A DNA stretch of 64,000 nucleotides. Source: Pseudarthrobacter sp. W1I19 (GTDB lineage: Bacteria > Actinomycetota > Actinomycetes > Actinomycetales > Micrococcaceae). Below, piece after piece: positions 25,089 to 34,044 of the stretch. Numbering within the stretch: the first letter of the stretch is position 1; every line of letters starts with the position of its first letter. The notes under the pieces are model-generated. The model was not told where the DNA came from. It made no database searches and saw only the letters and a program-made list of their open reading frames with translations. A program made the translations under genes and the position numbers. The stretch is from NCBI RefSeq assembly GCF_030817835.1, contig NZ_JAUSZR010000001.1, positions 3,906,001 through 3,970,000 of the forward strand, given 5' to 3'.

Positions 25089-26042
25089 ATGCCTGCCTCA
25101 ACCCCTGCCGTCGACGTCCCGCCCCAGCCCTGGACCGGCCGGTTTGATGGCGACGGTGCCGGGCACCTCCGCTGGTGGCAGGCGGTAAAAGCGTACGACG
25201 CCGGACCGTCAGCCGGCGGCGGAACAAAACCTGCAGCGCTGCTCGGCTTTTGCAGTGACGAGGGGGTGCGCCGGAACAAGGGCCGCGTTGGTGCAGCCAA
25301 CGCCCCGGCTGCCCTTCGCGCCGCCCTGGGCCCCTTGGCGTACCATCTGGAGCGACCCGTGGCGGACGCCGGTGATGTGGTGGTCTCCGGCTCCGAACTG
25401 GAGGCAGGACAGGACCGCGCCGGCCGCGCAGTGAGGGAAATGCTCGACGCCGGGCAGCTCACCGTGGTGCTGGGCGGCGGCCACGAAACCGCCTATGCGA
25501 GCTATTCGGGTGTTGCCGCATCCGCCGCCGTCCAGGGGGGCCTGAGGCTGGGCGTGCTGAACCTCGACGCCCACTTCGACCTGCGCGACGAGCCCGTCCC
25601 CAGTTCCGGCACACCATTCCTCCAGATGGCCCGCGCGGAAGCAGCCGCCGGGCGCGACTTCCGCTACGCCGTCGTCGGAATCTCCGAACCCAACAACACC
25701 CGCACCCTCTTCGAAACGGCACGGAAGCTGGGCGTGCGGTACCTGCTGGATGAGGACTGCGGAGCGGAGCGGGTGCAGGAATTCGTGGCAGGGTTCCTCG
25801 CGGACATCGACGTCCTGTACCTGACCATCGACCTTGACGTGCTGCCCGCAGCGGTGGCGCCCGGTGTCAGCGCCCCCGCCGCGTACGGGGTGCCACTTCC
25901 GGTTATCAGTGCCGTGTGCCGCCAGGTAGCGCGGTCACGGAAGCTGCTGCATCTTGACGTCGCGGAGCTGAACCCGGAATTCGATATTGACGGCCGGACC
26001 GCGAAAGTTGCCGCCCGGCTGATCGACACCCTGCTGCGCTGA
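25089..26042 (+). CDS. hutG: Formimidoylglutamase (arginase/agmatinase family)
   Basis: A 317-residue ureohydrolase-fold enzyme that cleaves N-formimidoyl-glutamate to glutamate and formamide, the last step of one histidine degradation route. The binuclear manganese site is present: GGGHETAY (His), NLDAHFDLR (Asp, His, Asp) and LTIDLDVLP (Asp, Asp). The WTGRFDGD N-terminus and FCSDEGVRRNKGRVGA block are typical of HutG rather than arginase or agmatinase. hutU and hutH lie about 9 kb downstream on the other strand and are not cotranscribed with it. It is convergent with the response-regulator gene, 6 bases between stops. Confidence 0.88.
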   Translation: MPASTPAVDVPPQPWTGRFDGDGAGHLRWWQAVKAYDAGPSAGGGTKPAALLGFCSDEGVRRNKGRVGAANAPAALRAALGPLAYHLERPVADAGDVVVSGSELEAGQDRAGRAVREMLDAGQLTVVLGGGHETAYASYSGVAASAAVQGGLRLGVLNLDAHFDLRDEPVPSSGTPFLQMARAEAAAGRDFRYAVVGISEPNNTRTLFETARKLGVRYLLDEDCGAERVQEFVAGFLADIDVLYLTIDLDVLPAAVAPGVSAPAAYGVPLPVISAVCRQVARSRKLLHLDVAELNPEFDIDGRTAKVAARLIDTLLR

Positions 26043-26048
26043 GCCTGG

Positions 26049-26717
26049 CTACTGGCCTTTGAGGACGTAGCGCCGCTCAGGGCGCCCCACCCCGTATTTG
26101 AGCCGGACGTCCAGCGTTCCTTCGTCATACAGGTACTCAAGGTAGCGGCGGGCACTGACCCGGGACGTCCCCACCTGCTCGGCCACCTCGGCCGCGGACA
26201 GGTCACCTTCCGCAGCGTTGAGGGCGGCCTCCACCAGCTTCAGCGTCTCGATGCTGCAGCCCTTGGGCAGCGGCCGCTCCGTCCGGTCAAGGCCGAACAC
26301 CCGGTTGACGTCCGACTGCTCCGCCACATCCTTGGCGGAGTCCAGGCCCTGGTAGGCGCTGCGGTAATGCTCCAGCCGTTCCTGCAGGTCCGACTGGGAA
26401 AACGGCTTGATCAAGTAATGCACAATCCCGCCCCGCAGCGCCTTGCGCACTGTTTCGACCTCACGGGCGGCACTGATGACCAGCACGTCCAGTTCCGGGG
26501 CAACATCGCGCAGCTGATGCATAAGGTCCAGGCCGTTGATGTCTGGAAGGTGGATGTCCAGCAGCACAAGGTCCGGCTGCAGCCGGCCGGTTTCCAGCAC
26601 GGCCTGGGCGCCGGTATGCGCCACCCCCACCACCGCGAACCCGGGCGTCCGCTGGATGAAGCCTGCGTGCACCTTGGCCACCATAAAGTCGTCGTCAACG
26701 ATCAGCACCTTGATCAT
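26049..26717 (-). CDS. CitB/DcuR-type response regulator
   Basis: A 222-residue regulator. The receiver domain (1-120) has VLIVDDDFMVAKVH with the acidic pocket, phosphoacceptor Asp54 in LVLLDIHLPD, and Lys in HYLIKPFSQSD. The C-terminal helix-turn-helix region (EVAEQVGTSRVSARRYLEYL, about 175-194) matches the CitB/DpiA/DctR class that controls di- and tricarboxylate genes. The ATG overlaps the kinase stop by 4 bp. With the divergent tctCBA operon next door, it most likely activates tricarboxylate uptake. Confidence 0.93.
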   Translation of the reverse strand: MIKVLIVDDDFMVAKVHAGFIQRTPGFAVVGVAHTGAQAVLETGRLQPDLVLLDIHLPDINGLDLMHQLRDVAPELDVLVISAAREVETVRKALRGGIVHYLIKPFSQSDLQERLEHYRSAYQGLDSAKDVAEQSDVNRVFGLDRTERPLPKGCSIETLKLVEAALNAAEGDLSAAEVAEQVGTSRVSARRYLEYLYDEGTLDVRLKYGVGRPERRYVLKGQ

Positions 26718-28348
26718 GGCTTCGTTGCACCTCCCTTGGGCTGGGTTGTACCTCTGATGAACCGGGCGGTGAACACCGCTCCATTATGGTTGGCGACAGT
26801 GAGATCACCCCCGGACCTCCGGCAAACCACGCGGGACAGTGCCAGGCCGAAGCCGCGCCCGTCCGAGGGCCCGGCCTCTTTGGTGGTGAACCCCTGGCGG
26901 AAAATCTCCTCCACCGCATCTCCCGGGACGCCTGGGCCGTTGTCCCGGACGGTGACGGTCACGTGGCCGGCTGCGGTGAGCGGGTCCCGGCCCTCCTCCA
27001 CCAGCACCCGGACAGCGGCGTCCGGACGTCCTGTCACGGCGTCGAACGCGTTGTCCACGAGGTTCCCCACCACCGTGGTGAGGTCGCGGGACAACTCGTC
27101 GCTGACCGGACGCAGGGCAGATTCGGGATCCAGCTGCAGGGCCACGCCACGTTCGGTGGCGAGGCTTGATTTGGCAATGAGCAGCGCGGCGAGGGCGGGA
27201 TCATGGATGCGGCTGGTGACTTCATCGTTGAGCCGCGTCCGGTCCACTGTGGCGCCATTAACGAACTGCACCACGGAATCGTATTCACCGATCTGGATCA
27301 GGCCCGAGATCACGTGGAGCTGGTTGGCGAACTCGTGGGCCTGCGCGCGGAGCGTATCCGTGGCGGTGCGCGTGGCGCCCAGTTCACGCTCAAGCGAGGA
27401 CATCTCGGTACGGTCGCGCAACGTGGTCACCGAGCCTATTTCGCGGCCGCGGGACCGGATGGGAACCCGGTTCAGCACCACCAGCCGCTCCCCCACCAGC
27501 ACCAGCTGATCGGGATCCGGCTGCTCGCGCGTGAGGACGGTCTTCAGCGCCGGGTCCACGGGAAGCGAGGCAACCTTCTTGCCCACGCAGTCTGCCGGCA
27601 GGCCCAACAATTCGCGGGCACTGTCGTTGGCCACCGTGATCCGCTCGTTCGGATCAAGTGCCACTACGCCTTCCTTGAGACCGTGCAGCATGGCTTCCCG
27701 GTTTTCCACCAGTCCGGTAATCTCACTCGGTTCCATGCCCAGGGTCTGGCGTTTGACGCGGCGGGACAGCAGCAGGGAGCCGGCCACGCCCAGGACGCTG
27801 GCTACTCCGAGGTACGTGAGCAAATTGGGAACTGCATCCCCCAGACGTTCCAATATAGTGGGATAGTTCCGGCTGATGGAGGCGATGCCGATCATCTTTC
27901 CGGCATCATTCAGCACCGGGACGTGCGCGGACAGGACCGCTGCATTGCTTTCGGCCACCACACCGGTCCAGGCGCGGCCCTCCATGACCCGGCTCGGCCC
28001 GATGTCCAGCTTCTCGCCCAGCAAACTGGGGTCCGAGGAGGCCACCACGGTACGGTCCTGTTTCGCCAACGCCACCTGGGACGATCCGGACAGCGTCCGC
28101 ACGGCCTCAGCCACGGCAGGGAGTGCCGCTCCGTTGCGGGGCTCGGCCGTTGGAAGCAGTTCACGGACCGCCGGGTTGTTGCCCAGGGCTTCGGCGGCAG
28201 AGAGCGCGCGCCGGCCCTCTACCCGTTCAAACGTTGCGGCGGACTGGGCCAGGGAGATGGCCACCACCGCCACCAGGACCGCCAACACAATAAGCAACTG
28301 CAGCACGAGGTACTGCCCCGCGAGGGACATCCCTCTTCGTCGAGTCAC
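26714..28348 (-). CDS. CitA/DcuS-type sensor histidine kinase
   Basis: A 544-residue membrane kinase. Helix 1 is about 13-35, an extracytoplasmic sensor (PDC) domain about 40-172, and helix 2 about 177-197. A cytoplasmic PAS domain follows (about 215-310). The phosphoacceptor region LRAQAHEFANQLHVISGLIQ has the short H-box of the citrate/malate kinase class. The ATPase part has DNGPGVP and GRGFGLALSRVVCRRSGG. The GTG start at 28348 has AAAGGAC upstream; an ATG six codons later lacks good spacing. The sensor presumably detects a di- or tricarboxylate outside the cell and signals to the coupled response regulator. Confidence 0.93.
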   Translation of the reverse strand: MTRRRGMSLAGQYLVLQLLIVLAVLVAVVAISLAQSAATFERVEGRRALSAAEALGNNPAVRELLPTAEPRNGAALPAVAEAVRTLSGSSQVALAKQDRTVVASSDPSLLGEKLDIGPSRVMEGRAWTGVVAESNAAVLSAHVPVLNDAGKMIGIASISRNYPTILERLGDAVPNLLTYLGVASVLGVAGSLLLSRRVKRQTLGMEPSEITGLVENREAMLHGLKEGVVALDPNERITVANDSARELLGLPADCVGKKVASLPVDPALKTVLTREQPDPDQLVLVGERLVVLNRVPIRSRGREIGSVTTLRDRTEMSSLERELGATRTATDTLRAQAHEFANQLHVISGLIQIGEYDSVVQFVNGATVDRTRLNDEVTSRIHDPALAALLIAKSSLATERGVALQLDPESALRPVSDELSRDLTTVVGNLVDNAFDAVTGRPDAAVRVLVEEGRDPLTAAGHVTVTVRDNGPGVPGDAVEEIFRQGFTTKEAGPSDGRGFGLALSRVVCRRSGGDLTVANHNGAVFTARFIRGTTQPKGGATKP

Positions 28349-28628
28349 TGTGGTTGGTCCTTTGGATGGTTCAGCGGGTATCTCCGGCCAGGTTCCGGCG
28401 TTTTCGGCCCCGGCGGAGGTACGGGAACTATACCGCAGGCAGCGCCGGAGCCGTCGTTTGCAGGCTTTTCAACCCATCCGACGGGCAGCCGCCGCTCGTT
28501 CCGTGAAACGTGAACGCAATGAACTTAACTTTCTCTGCGTACACAAGAGTGACCGGCATCACGGCGGAACCTAGCATCGAAACACCAAGTCAGTCTTGCT
28601 GATCATTTTTCATGAGAAGAGGAACACC
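28349..28628. promoter_or_regulatory. Divergent control region between the kinase and tctC
   Basis: 280 bases with no gene. The stretch near 28505-28555 is AT-richer than its surroundings (AACGCAATGAACTTAACTTT) and probably holds the tctC promoter and the response-regulator site. No clear palindrome could be assigned. Confidence 0.4.
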
Positions 28629-29639
28629 ATGCGCCAGATCCGCGCATTGCGTATTGCCGCCGTCGCCGCCGGCATCGCCCTGATGGCCACCGGCTGCGGT
28701 GCCACCGGAAAGAGCTCCACCGGTACGGAAAGCTCCGGCGCCGCCGCCGGACCCATCACCGGCCTGCAGATCATGGTCCCGAATACCCCCGGCGGCGGGT
28801 ACGACACCACCGCCCGGGCAGCAGCGAAGGTCCTCGACGACGAGAAGATCTCCACCAACACCGAAGTCTTCAACCTCGCCGGCGCCGGCGGCACCGTGGG
28901 CCTGGCCCGCGTGGTGAACGAAAAGGGCAACGGGGACCTGGCCATGCTGATGGGCCTGGGCGTGGTGGGCGCGAGCTACACCAACAAGTCCGAGTCGAAG
29001 CTGACCGAAACCACGCCGCTGGCCCGTCTCATCGAGGAACCCGGCGCCATCATGGTGGGCAAGGATTCCCCGTACAAGACCATTGACGAGCTCGTCAAGG
29101 CCTGGAAGGCCGATCCCGGTTCCATCTCCGTGGGCGGCGGCTCCTCGCCCGGCGGCCCGGACCACCTGCTGCCCATGCAGCTGGCCGGTGCAGTTGGCAT
29201 CGACGCCACCAAGGTGAACTACGTGGCCTACGACGGCGGCGGTGACCTGCTCCCCGCGATCCTCGGCAACAAGCTCGGTTTTGCCGCCTCCGGCCCCGGC
29301 GAGCTCCTGCAACAGATCAAGTCCGGCGAAGTACGCGTCCTGGCCACGAGTGGCGAAAAGCGGATCGAGGGCGTGGACGCGCCGACTCTGAAGGAATCCA
29401 ACATCGACCTGGTGTTCACCAACTGGCGCGGCATGGTGGCCCCTCCGGGCATCAGCGATGACGACAAGTCCAAGCTGATCGGCGCCCTGGAGAAGATGCA
29501 CGGCACCGCGGGCTGGAAGGAAACGTTGAAGACCCGCGGCTGGACCGATGCCTTCATCACCGGCGACGAGTTCAAGACCTTCCTCGCCGACCAGGACAAG
29601 CGGGTGGCGGACGTGCTCACCAAGCTTGGGTTGGCGTGA
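28629..29639 (+). CDS. tctC: Tripartite tricarboxylate transporter substrate-binding protein
   Basis: A 336-residue binding protein. The ATG at 28629 follows GAAGAGGAAC. The N-terminus is a signal peptide ending in ATGC (Cys23), so it is probably a lipoprotein. The TctC/Bug fold is shown by IMVPNTPGGGYDTTARAAA near the start, NLAGAGGTVGLARVV, YKTIDELVKAWKADPGSISV, GGGSSPGGPDHLLPMQLA and VRVLATSGEKRIEGVDAPTL. It delivers citrate-like acids to TctAB. The stop overlaps the tctB start. Confidence 0.93.
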   Translation: MRQIRALRIAAVAAGIALMATGCGATGKSSTGTESSGAAAGPITGLQIMVPNTPGGGYDTTARAAAKVLDDEKISTNTEVFNLAGAGGTVGLARVVNEKGNGDLAMLMGLGVVGASYTNKSESKLTETTPLARLIEEPGAIMVGKDSPYKTIDELVKAWKADPGSISVGGGSSPGGPDHLLPMQLAGAVGIDATKVNYVAYDGGGDLLPAILGNKLGFAASGPGELLQQIKSGEVRVLATSGEKRIEGVDAPTLKESNIDLVFTNWRGMVAPPGISDDDKSKLIGALEKMHGTAGWKETLKTRGWTDAFITGDEFKTFLADQDKRVADVLTKLGLA

Positions 29640-30139
29640 GCTCCCTGACAACAGGCCTCAAAGGACGCGCCGAGCTGGGAGTTGCACTCCTGCTCGGCGC
29701 GGCCGGCGTCCTGGTCTTCGTGGACGCCAACCGCCTGGTAACCCCGTATTCCCAATCTGATCCGGTCGGTCCCAAAACCGTTCCCTACATCGTGGCCGGC
29801 CTGCTGGTGGTCTGCGCTGTCCTGCTGGCCATCAACGTCTTCCGCGGCGGCCAGGGCGAAGCAGAAGGCGGCGAAGATGTGGACCTCACCCACCCCGCTG
29901 ACTGGAAGACAGTCCTGCCCCTGGCCGGCGCTTTCATCCTGAACATCCTGCTCATCGACTGGGCCGGATGGGTCATCTCCGGCACTGTCCTTTTCTGGGG
30001 CTGCGTGCTGGCCCTCGGCAGCCGCCACTACTTCCGCGACGGGCTCATCTCCATTGCCCTGTCGCTGCTGACCTTCTACGGCTTCTACCTCGGCCTAGGC
30101 ATCGCACTGCCCGCCGGACTCCTGGAAGGAATCCTCTAA
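29636..30139 (+). CDS. tctB: Tripartite tricarboxylate transporter small membrane subunit
   Basis: A 167-residue protein with four helices, near residues 13-30, 47-65, 90-110 and 115-155. The GPKTVPYIVAGLLVVCAVL block is typical of TctB. The GTG start is inside the tctC stop (GTGA), and the next gene starts directly after its TAA. It forms the small subunit that pairs with TctA. Confidence 0.88.
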   Translation: MSSLTTGLKGRAELGVALLLGAAGVLVFVDANRLVTPYSQSDPVGPKTVPYIVAGLLVVCAVLLAINVFRGGQGEAEGGEDVDLTHPADWKTVLPLAGAFILNILLIDWAGWVISGTVLFWGCVLALGSRHYFRDGLISIALSLLTFYGFYLGLGIALPAGLLEGIL

Positions 30140-31684
30140 ATGGACGTCTGGTCCTCACTGATGGACGGCTTCGCCACCGCCCTGACCCCCATGAATCTCC
30201 TGTACGCCGTGATCGGCGTACTCCTGGGCACCGCCGTCGGCGTCCTTCCGGGCCTCGGCCCGGCCATGACCGTGGCCCTGCTGCTTCCGGTCACTTACGC
30301 CCTGGAACCCACCAGCGCCTTCATCATGTTCGCCGGCATCTACTACGGCGGCATGTACGGCGGCTCCACCACCTCCATCCTGCTGAACACACCAGGTGAA
30401 TCGTCCTCGGTGGTGACGGCGATCGAGGGCAACAAAATGGCCAAGGCCGGCCGGGCGGCCCAGGCGCTTGCGACGGCGGCCATCGGCTCGTTCGTTGCCG
30501 GCACCATCGGCACCGCCCTCCTGGCCGTCTGCGCACCGATCGTGGTCCAGTTCGCCGTCAGCCTCGGAGCCCCCAGCTACTTCGCCATCATGGTCCTGGC
30601 CCTGCTGGCCGTCACCGCCGTCCTGGGCTCGTCCCGGCTCCGCGGCTTCGCCTCGCTGGCGCTCGGCCTCGCCATCGGCCTGGTGGGCATCGACTCCGTC
30701 ACCGGCCAGCGCCGCCTGACCTTCGGCCAGCCGCTGCTCGCGGACGGGCTGGACATCGTTGTAGTGGCAGTGGCCATCTTCGCGGTGGGCGAAGCCCTTT
30801 GGGTTGCAGCCCACCTGCGCCGCACCCCGCTGCATGCCATTCCCGTGGGGCAGCCCTGGATGGGCAAGTCTGACTGGAAGCGCTCCTGGAAGCCGTGGTT
30901 GCGCGGCACCGCCTTCGGCTTCCCCTTCGGCGCGCTGCCGGCAGGTGGCGCCGAGATCCCCACGTTCCTCTCCTACGTCACGGAAAAGCGCCTCAGCAAA
31001 CACCCCGAAGAGTTCGGCAAGGGCGCCATCGAAGGTGTTGCCGGCCCCGAGGCTGCCAACAACGCTGCCGCCGCCGGCACCCTGACCCCCATGCTGGCGC
31101 TGGGCCTTCCCACCAACGCCACCGCCGCGGTGATGCTCGCCGCTTTCACGTCCTACGGCATCCAGCCGGGCCCGCAGCTCTTCAGCAGCCAAGGTCCCCT
31201 GGTGTGGGCCCTGATCGCAAGCCTGTTCATCGGCAACCTGCTGCTCCTGCTGATCAACCTGCCGCTGGCACCGATGTGGGCGAAACTCCTGCAGCTCCCC
31301 CGGCCGTACCTGTACGCGGGCATCCTCTTCTTCGCCACACTGGGTGCCTACTCGGTGAACCTGCAGGCATTCGACCTGGTGATCCTGCTGGTCCTGGGCG
31401 TCCTCGGGTTCATGATGCGGCGCTTCGGACTGCCCGTGCTGCCGCTGATCCTCGGCGTGATCCTTGGCCCGCGCATTGAAGGCCAGCTCCGGAAGACGCT
31501 GCAGCTCAGCGCCGGTGACCCCGCCGGCCTCTTCAGCGAGCCGATCGCCGTCGTTGTCTACATCATCGTGGGACTCATCCTGCTCTGGCCTCTGGTGTTC
31601 AAGCTGGTCAAGCGGAACCGTCCGGCAAGCAAGCCGCTGCTTCCGGCCAATTCCGGCGCTCCCGAACCGACGGACGTTGGCTGA
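30140..31684 (+). CDS. tctA: Tripartite tricarboxylate transporter large membrane subunit
   Basis: A 514-residue, roughly 12-helix permease. It begins [21 protein letters not shown] and carries the family blocks [40 protein letters not shown] and the matching second-half sequence [20 protein letters not shown] with [16 protein letters not shown]. These duplicated Gly/Pro loops form the transport core. It completes a canonical tctCBA operon whose likely substrate is citrate or another carboxylate. A short cytoplasmic tail ends the protein. Confidence 0.95.
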   Translation: MDVWSSLMDGFATALTPMNLLYAVIGVLLGTAVGVLPGLGPAMTVALLLPVTYALEPTSAFIMFAGIYYGGMYGGSTTSILLNTPGESSSVVTAIEGNKMAKAGRAAQALATAAIGSFVAGTIGTALLAVCAPIVVQFAVSLGAPSYFAIMVLALLAVTAVLGSSRLRGFASLALGLAIGLVGIDSVTGQRRLTFGQPLLADGLDIVVVAVAIFAVGEALWVAAHLRRTPLHAIPVGQPWMGKSDWKRSWKPWLRGTAFGFPFGALPAGGAEIPTFLSYVTEKRLSKHPEEFGKGAIEGVAGPEAANNAAAAGTLTPMLALGLPTNATAAVMLAAFTSYGIQPGPQLFSSQGPLVWALIASLFIGNLLLLLINLPLAPMWAKLLQLPRPYLYAGILFFATLGAYSVNLQAFDLVILLVLGVLGFMMRRFGLPVLPLILGVILGPRIEGQLRKTLQLSAGDPAGLFSEPIAVVVYIIVGLILLWPLVFKLVKRNRPASKPLLPANSGAPEPTDVG

Positions 31685-31736
31685 CCAGTCCTTGGACACC
31701 GTCTCCCGCATCCAGACCTACAGAAAAGAGAAAACC

Positions 31737-32126
31737 ATGACCATCGTGGTGGGATACGTCCCGACGCCCGAGGGTGAAGCAGCCCTGACGCAGGCCATTA
31801 CCGAAGCCCGCAAGAACAACACAAAGCTGCTGGTTATCAACTCCTCCAAGGGCGATGCCCTGGTGGACAACCGCTACGCCCAGGAGCCGGAGATCCAGAG
31901 CATCGAAGACCGGCTGGCCACCCAGGGCATCGACCACGTGATCAAGCAGCCGGTCCGTGGCCACGATGCGGCCGCCGAGGTCTTGGATGCCGCGGAGGAG
32001 AACAATGCCGAGTTGATTGTGATCGGGCTGCGGCGCCGTACTCCGGTGGGCAAGCTGATCATGGGCAGCGTATCCCAGCGGATCCTGCTCGAAGCCGACT
32101 GCCCGGTCCTGGCGGTGAAGGCCTAG
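31737..32126 (+). CDS. Single-domain universal stress protein
   Basis: A 129-residue UspA protein. The ATG at 31737 follows AAAAGAGAA. The domain starts TIVVGYVPTPEGEAALTQA and ends with IVIGLRRRTPVGKLIMGSVSQ and CPVLAVKA, keeping the GxxG...GS ATP-binding pattern in a modified form (GLRRRTPVGKLIMGS). It lies 52 bases after tctA on the same strand and is likely cotranscribed, which links it to carboxylate uptake. The stop overlaps the stop of the convergent gene (CTAG). Confidence 0.88.
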   Translation: MTIVVGYVPTPEGEAALTQAITEARKNNTKLLVINSSKGDALVDNRYAQEPEIQSIEDRLATQGIDHVIKQPVRGHDAAAEVLDAAEENNAELIVIGLRRRTPVGKLIMGSVSQRILLEADCPVLAVKA

Positions 32127-33058
32127 CTGGACTGAAGCTGTCCCTGCGGCGCCGGCTGCGCGGGCGCGTGCTTTGCTGGTTGGGCATTTGTTGGACGGGC
32201 GCGGTACAGTTCCTGGCGCTGGCGCCCCAGGCCCTCAACTTCAACCTCCACCACGTCCCCCGGCCGCAGGTATGGGAAGCGGCCGCTGAGCGCAACACCT
32301 TCTGGAGTTCCGGTGATGATCACATCACCGGGCTCCAGCCGCATGTACTGGCTGCAGTGGTGCACCAGGGTGGCGGCGTCGAAAATCAGCCCGGCAGTAG
32401 ACGAGTCCTGCCGGGCTTCGCCGTTCACCCAGCTGCGCAGGCGCAGGTTGCCGCCGTCGACCTCCCCGGCCGGAACAAGCCACGGGCCCAGCGGCGTGGA
32501 GCCGGGCAAGGACTTGCCCTTGGTCCATTGACCGGCCGCACCGGGAAGCTGGTAATCCCGCTCGGAGAGGTCGTTGGCGGTGACGTAGCCCGCGATGCAG
32601 TCCTGGGCCGCCTCCACGGACGGCAGGTAGCTGGCCTCCGCGCCGATCACGATGCCCAGCTCCACCTCCCAGTCGTATTTGTTGGAGTGCGGCGGAACCG
32701 GGGCGGGGTCATTGGGGCCGGTCACGGTATTCGTCGGCTTGAGGAACACGACGGGAATCTCCGGCGGCGCCGAACCGGACTCGGCCGCGTGCGCGGCGTA
32801 GTTCATGCCAATACCCACCACTGCTCCCGGCCGGGCCACCGGAGCACCGGTGCGGAGGCCTGCAGCACCCTCCAGGACCGGCAAAGTGCCGGCATCGAGG
32901 GCTTCGCGTACTTTAGCCAGCCCTCCCCCGGCGAGGAAGGCGCCGTCAACGTCCCCGGTCAGGGGCAGCAGGCTGAAGTACTCTTCGTCGCCGGCCGCGG
33001 ACCGTGCCAGAACGGCGGGCTGTTCCTTGCCGATGTCCCCGAGGCGCATGATTTTCAT
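32123..33058 (-). CDS. Fumarylacetoacetate hydrolase (FAH) family protein
   Basis: A 311-residue enzyme. The ATG at 33058 with GAAGGAA upstream is chosen. The FAH metal/active-site elements are VGIGMNYAAHAAE, FLKPTNTVTGPNDP, WEVELGIVIG (Glu-x-Glu metal ligands), ANDLSERDYQ (Asp) and GDVIITGTPEGVAL. Family members are acylpyruvate hydrolases, ureidoglycolate lyases, oxaloacetate decarboxylases or homoprotocatechuate-pathway isomerases. Position against tctCBA favours a carboxylate or oxaloacetate-type substrate, but this is inference. It ends in a Pro/Ala/Gln-rich tail. Confidence 0.88.
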   Translation of the reverse strand: MKIMRLGDIGKEQPAVLARSAAGDEEYFSLLPLTGDVDGAFLAGGGLAKVREALDAGTLPVLEGAAGLRTGAPVARPGAVVGIGMNYAAHAAESGSAPPEIPVVFLKPTNTVTGPNDPAPVPPHSNKYDWEVELGIVIGAEASYLPSVEAAQDCIAGYVTANDLSERDYQLPGAAGQWTKGKSLPGSTPLGPWLVPAGEVDGGNLRLRSWVNGEARQDSSTAGLIFDAATLVHHCSQYMRLEPGDVIITGTPEGVALSGRFPYLRPGDVVEVEVEGLGRQRQELYRARPTNAQPAKHAPAQPAPQGQLQSS

Positions 33059-33294
33059 ACAGGATTTCCTTCTCTTCGCATCCGGCCGTGATCCGGTTGA
33101 TGATGGCTTACCACCATGGTGTCGGACGCAGGAGGGCCTTCGCCACTGCGCGGATTGTGACTGGGCCCGCAGCGCCACGACCACGCGTTCCGGCCCGGAG
33201 GAACGGCGTTGCAAACGGCAGTCATCTGACATTTGAATCCGCAGCCGGTAGAATGGGCAGGCCCTGGGGGACGAAAAAACAGAAAGTTCAGTAC

Positions 33295-33555
33295 ATGTCT
33301 ACAGCCACTATGGAACGCCGTCCGGCCGCTTCCGCCTCCACGGAGGAGCCGCTGAACCGCTCCATCAACCTGGAGTTTTCCACGGCAGGTGAAATGCACG
33401 CGGGCTTGGAAGAGGCAGTCGCAGAACTGATCGAGGTGGCCGCCAAGGACGCCTCCTGCGGCATCCTCGTCACCCGGCTTCGTCCGGGACGCTACACCGT
33501 GGCACTGGATGAATCAGTGCCGTTCGGCGAGACCTACGAGGCCATCGCCGCCTGA
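33295..33555 (+). CDS. Small conserved hypothetical protein
   Basis: An 86-residue soluble protein. After a polar N-terminus, LNRSINLEFSTAGEMHAGLE leads into a helix (EEAVAELIEVAAKDAS) and a strand pair (CGILVTRLRPGRYTVALD) ending GETYEAIAA. The composition is protein-like and the gene is followed by a strong hairpin, so it looks real. No domain is recognised. It may be a small regulatory or binding protein; nothing in the sequence indicates more. Confidence 0.65.
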   Translation: MSTATMERRPAASASTEEPLNRSINLEFSTAGEMHAGLEEAVAELIEVAAKDASCGILVTRLRPGRYTVALDESVPFGETYEAIAA

Positions 33556-33591
33556 ATTGTTCGGCGGACGCCTCGTCCGCGACCATACAAA

Positions 33592-33624
33592 AGTCCCCGC
33601 ACTGCATCAGGCAGCGCGGGGACT
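33592..33624. terminator. Bidirectional terminator
   Basis: AGTCCCCGC (33592-33600) pairs perfectly with GCGGGGACT (33616-33624). On the plus strand it is followed by CTTGTTTG, and on the minus strand by TTTTG, so it can end both converging small genes. Confidence 0.75.
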
Positions 33625-33645
33625 CTTGTTTGTCCTGGAAAAACG

Positions 33646-33882
33646 TCAGCCGCGGCGTACCTGCACGCCGTCGGACTTCAAAAAGAGCTGCTTCTCAGTC
33701 GGACCAGCCGGCACGAGCCACAGAACGTTTCCGCTCTGCGACACTTCTTCCACCTCCCCGGTGGCTACCACATGCGCCTGCTTGATGATCTCGACGCGTT
33801 CCCCGGCCCGGAGGCTCCTCCAGTCGGAAACAGCGGCGGAATGGGCATTGCGCCTCGATAGGACTGCCCCACGTGCTTTCAT
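33646..33882 (-). CDS. Small conserved hypothetical protein
   Basis: A 78-residue basic protein. The N-terminus is Arg-rich (MKARGAVLSRRN). A central segment DWRSLRAGERVEIIKQAHVV, then ATGEVEEVSQSGNVLWLVPA, has the strand-turn rhythm of a small beta-barrel (SH3/KOW-like), ending LFLKSDGVQVRRG. The same broad style of small barrel protein appears at 44285-44548. No family can be named. It is convergent with the gene at 33295 across a bidirectional terminator. Confidence 0.6.
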   Translation of the reverse strand: MKARGAVLSRRNAHSAAVSDWRSLRAGERVEIIKQAHVVATGEVEEVSQSGNVLWLVPAGPTEKQLFLKSDGVQVRRG

Positions 33883-34044
33883 GTGAACTTCTACCCCTTT
33901 GTATATGTTCGTGCGCCACAGCTTCTTTGATGTGACTTTTGCTACACCTTCAGTTCTACTACACCCCCCGTCCGCCCGATGACCGTGTCGGCGGAAATTT
34001 CACCAGGCGGACGGATTGCGCTTCTTTCCGAAGATTCTTTTCTC

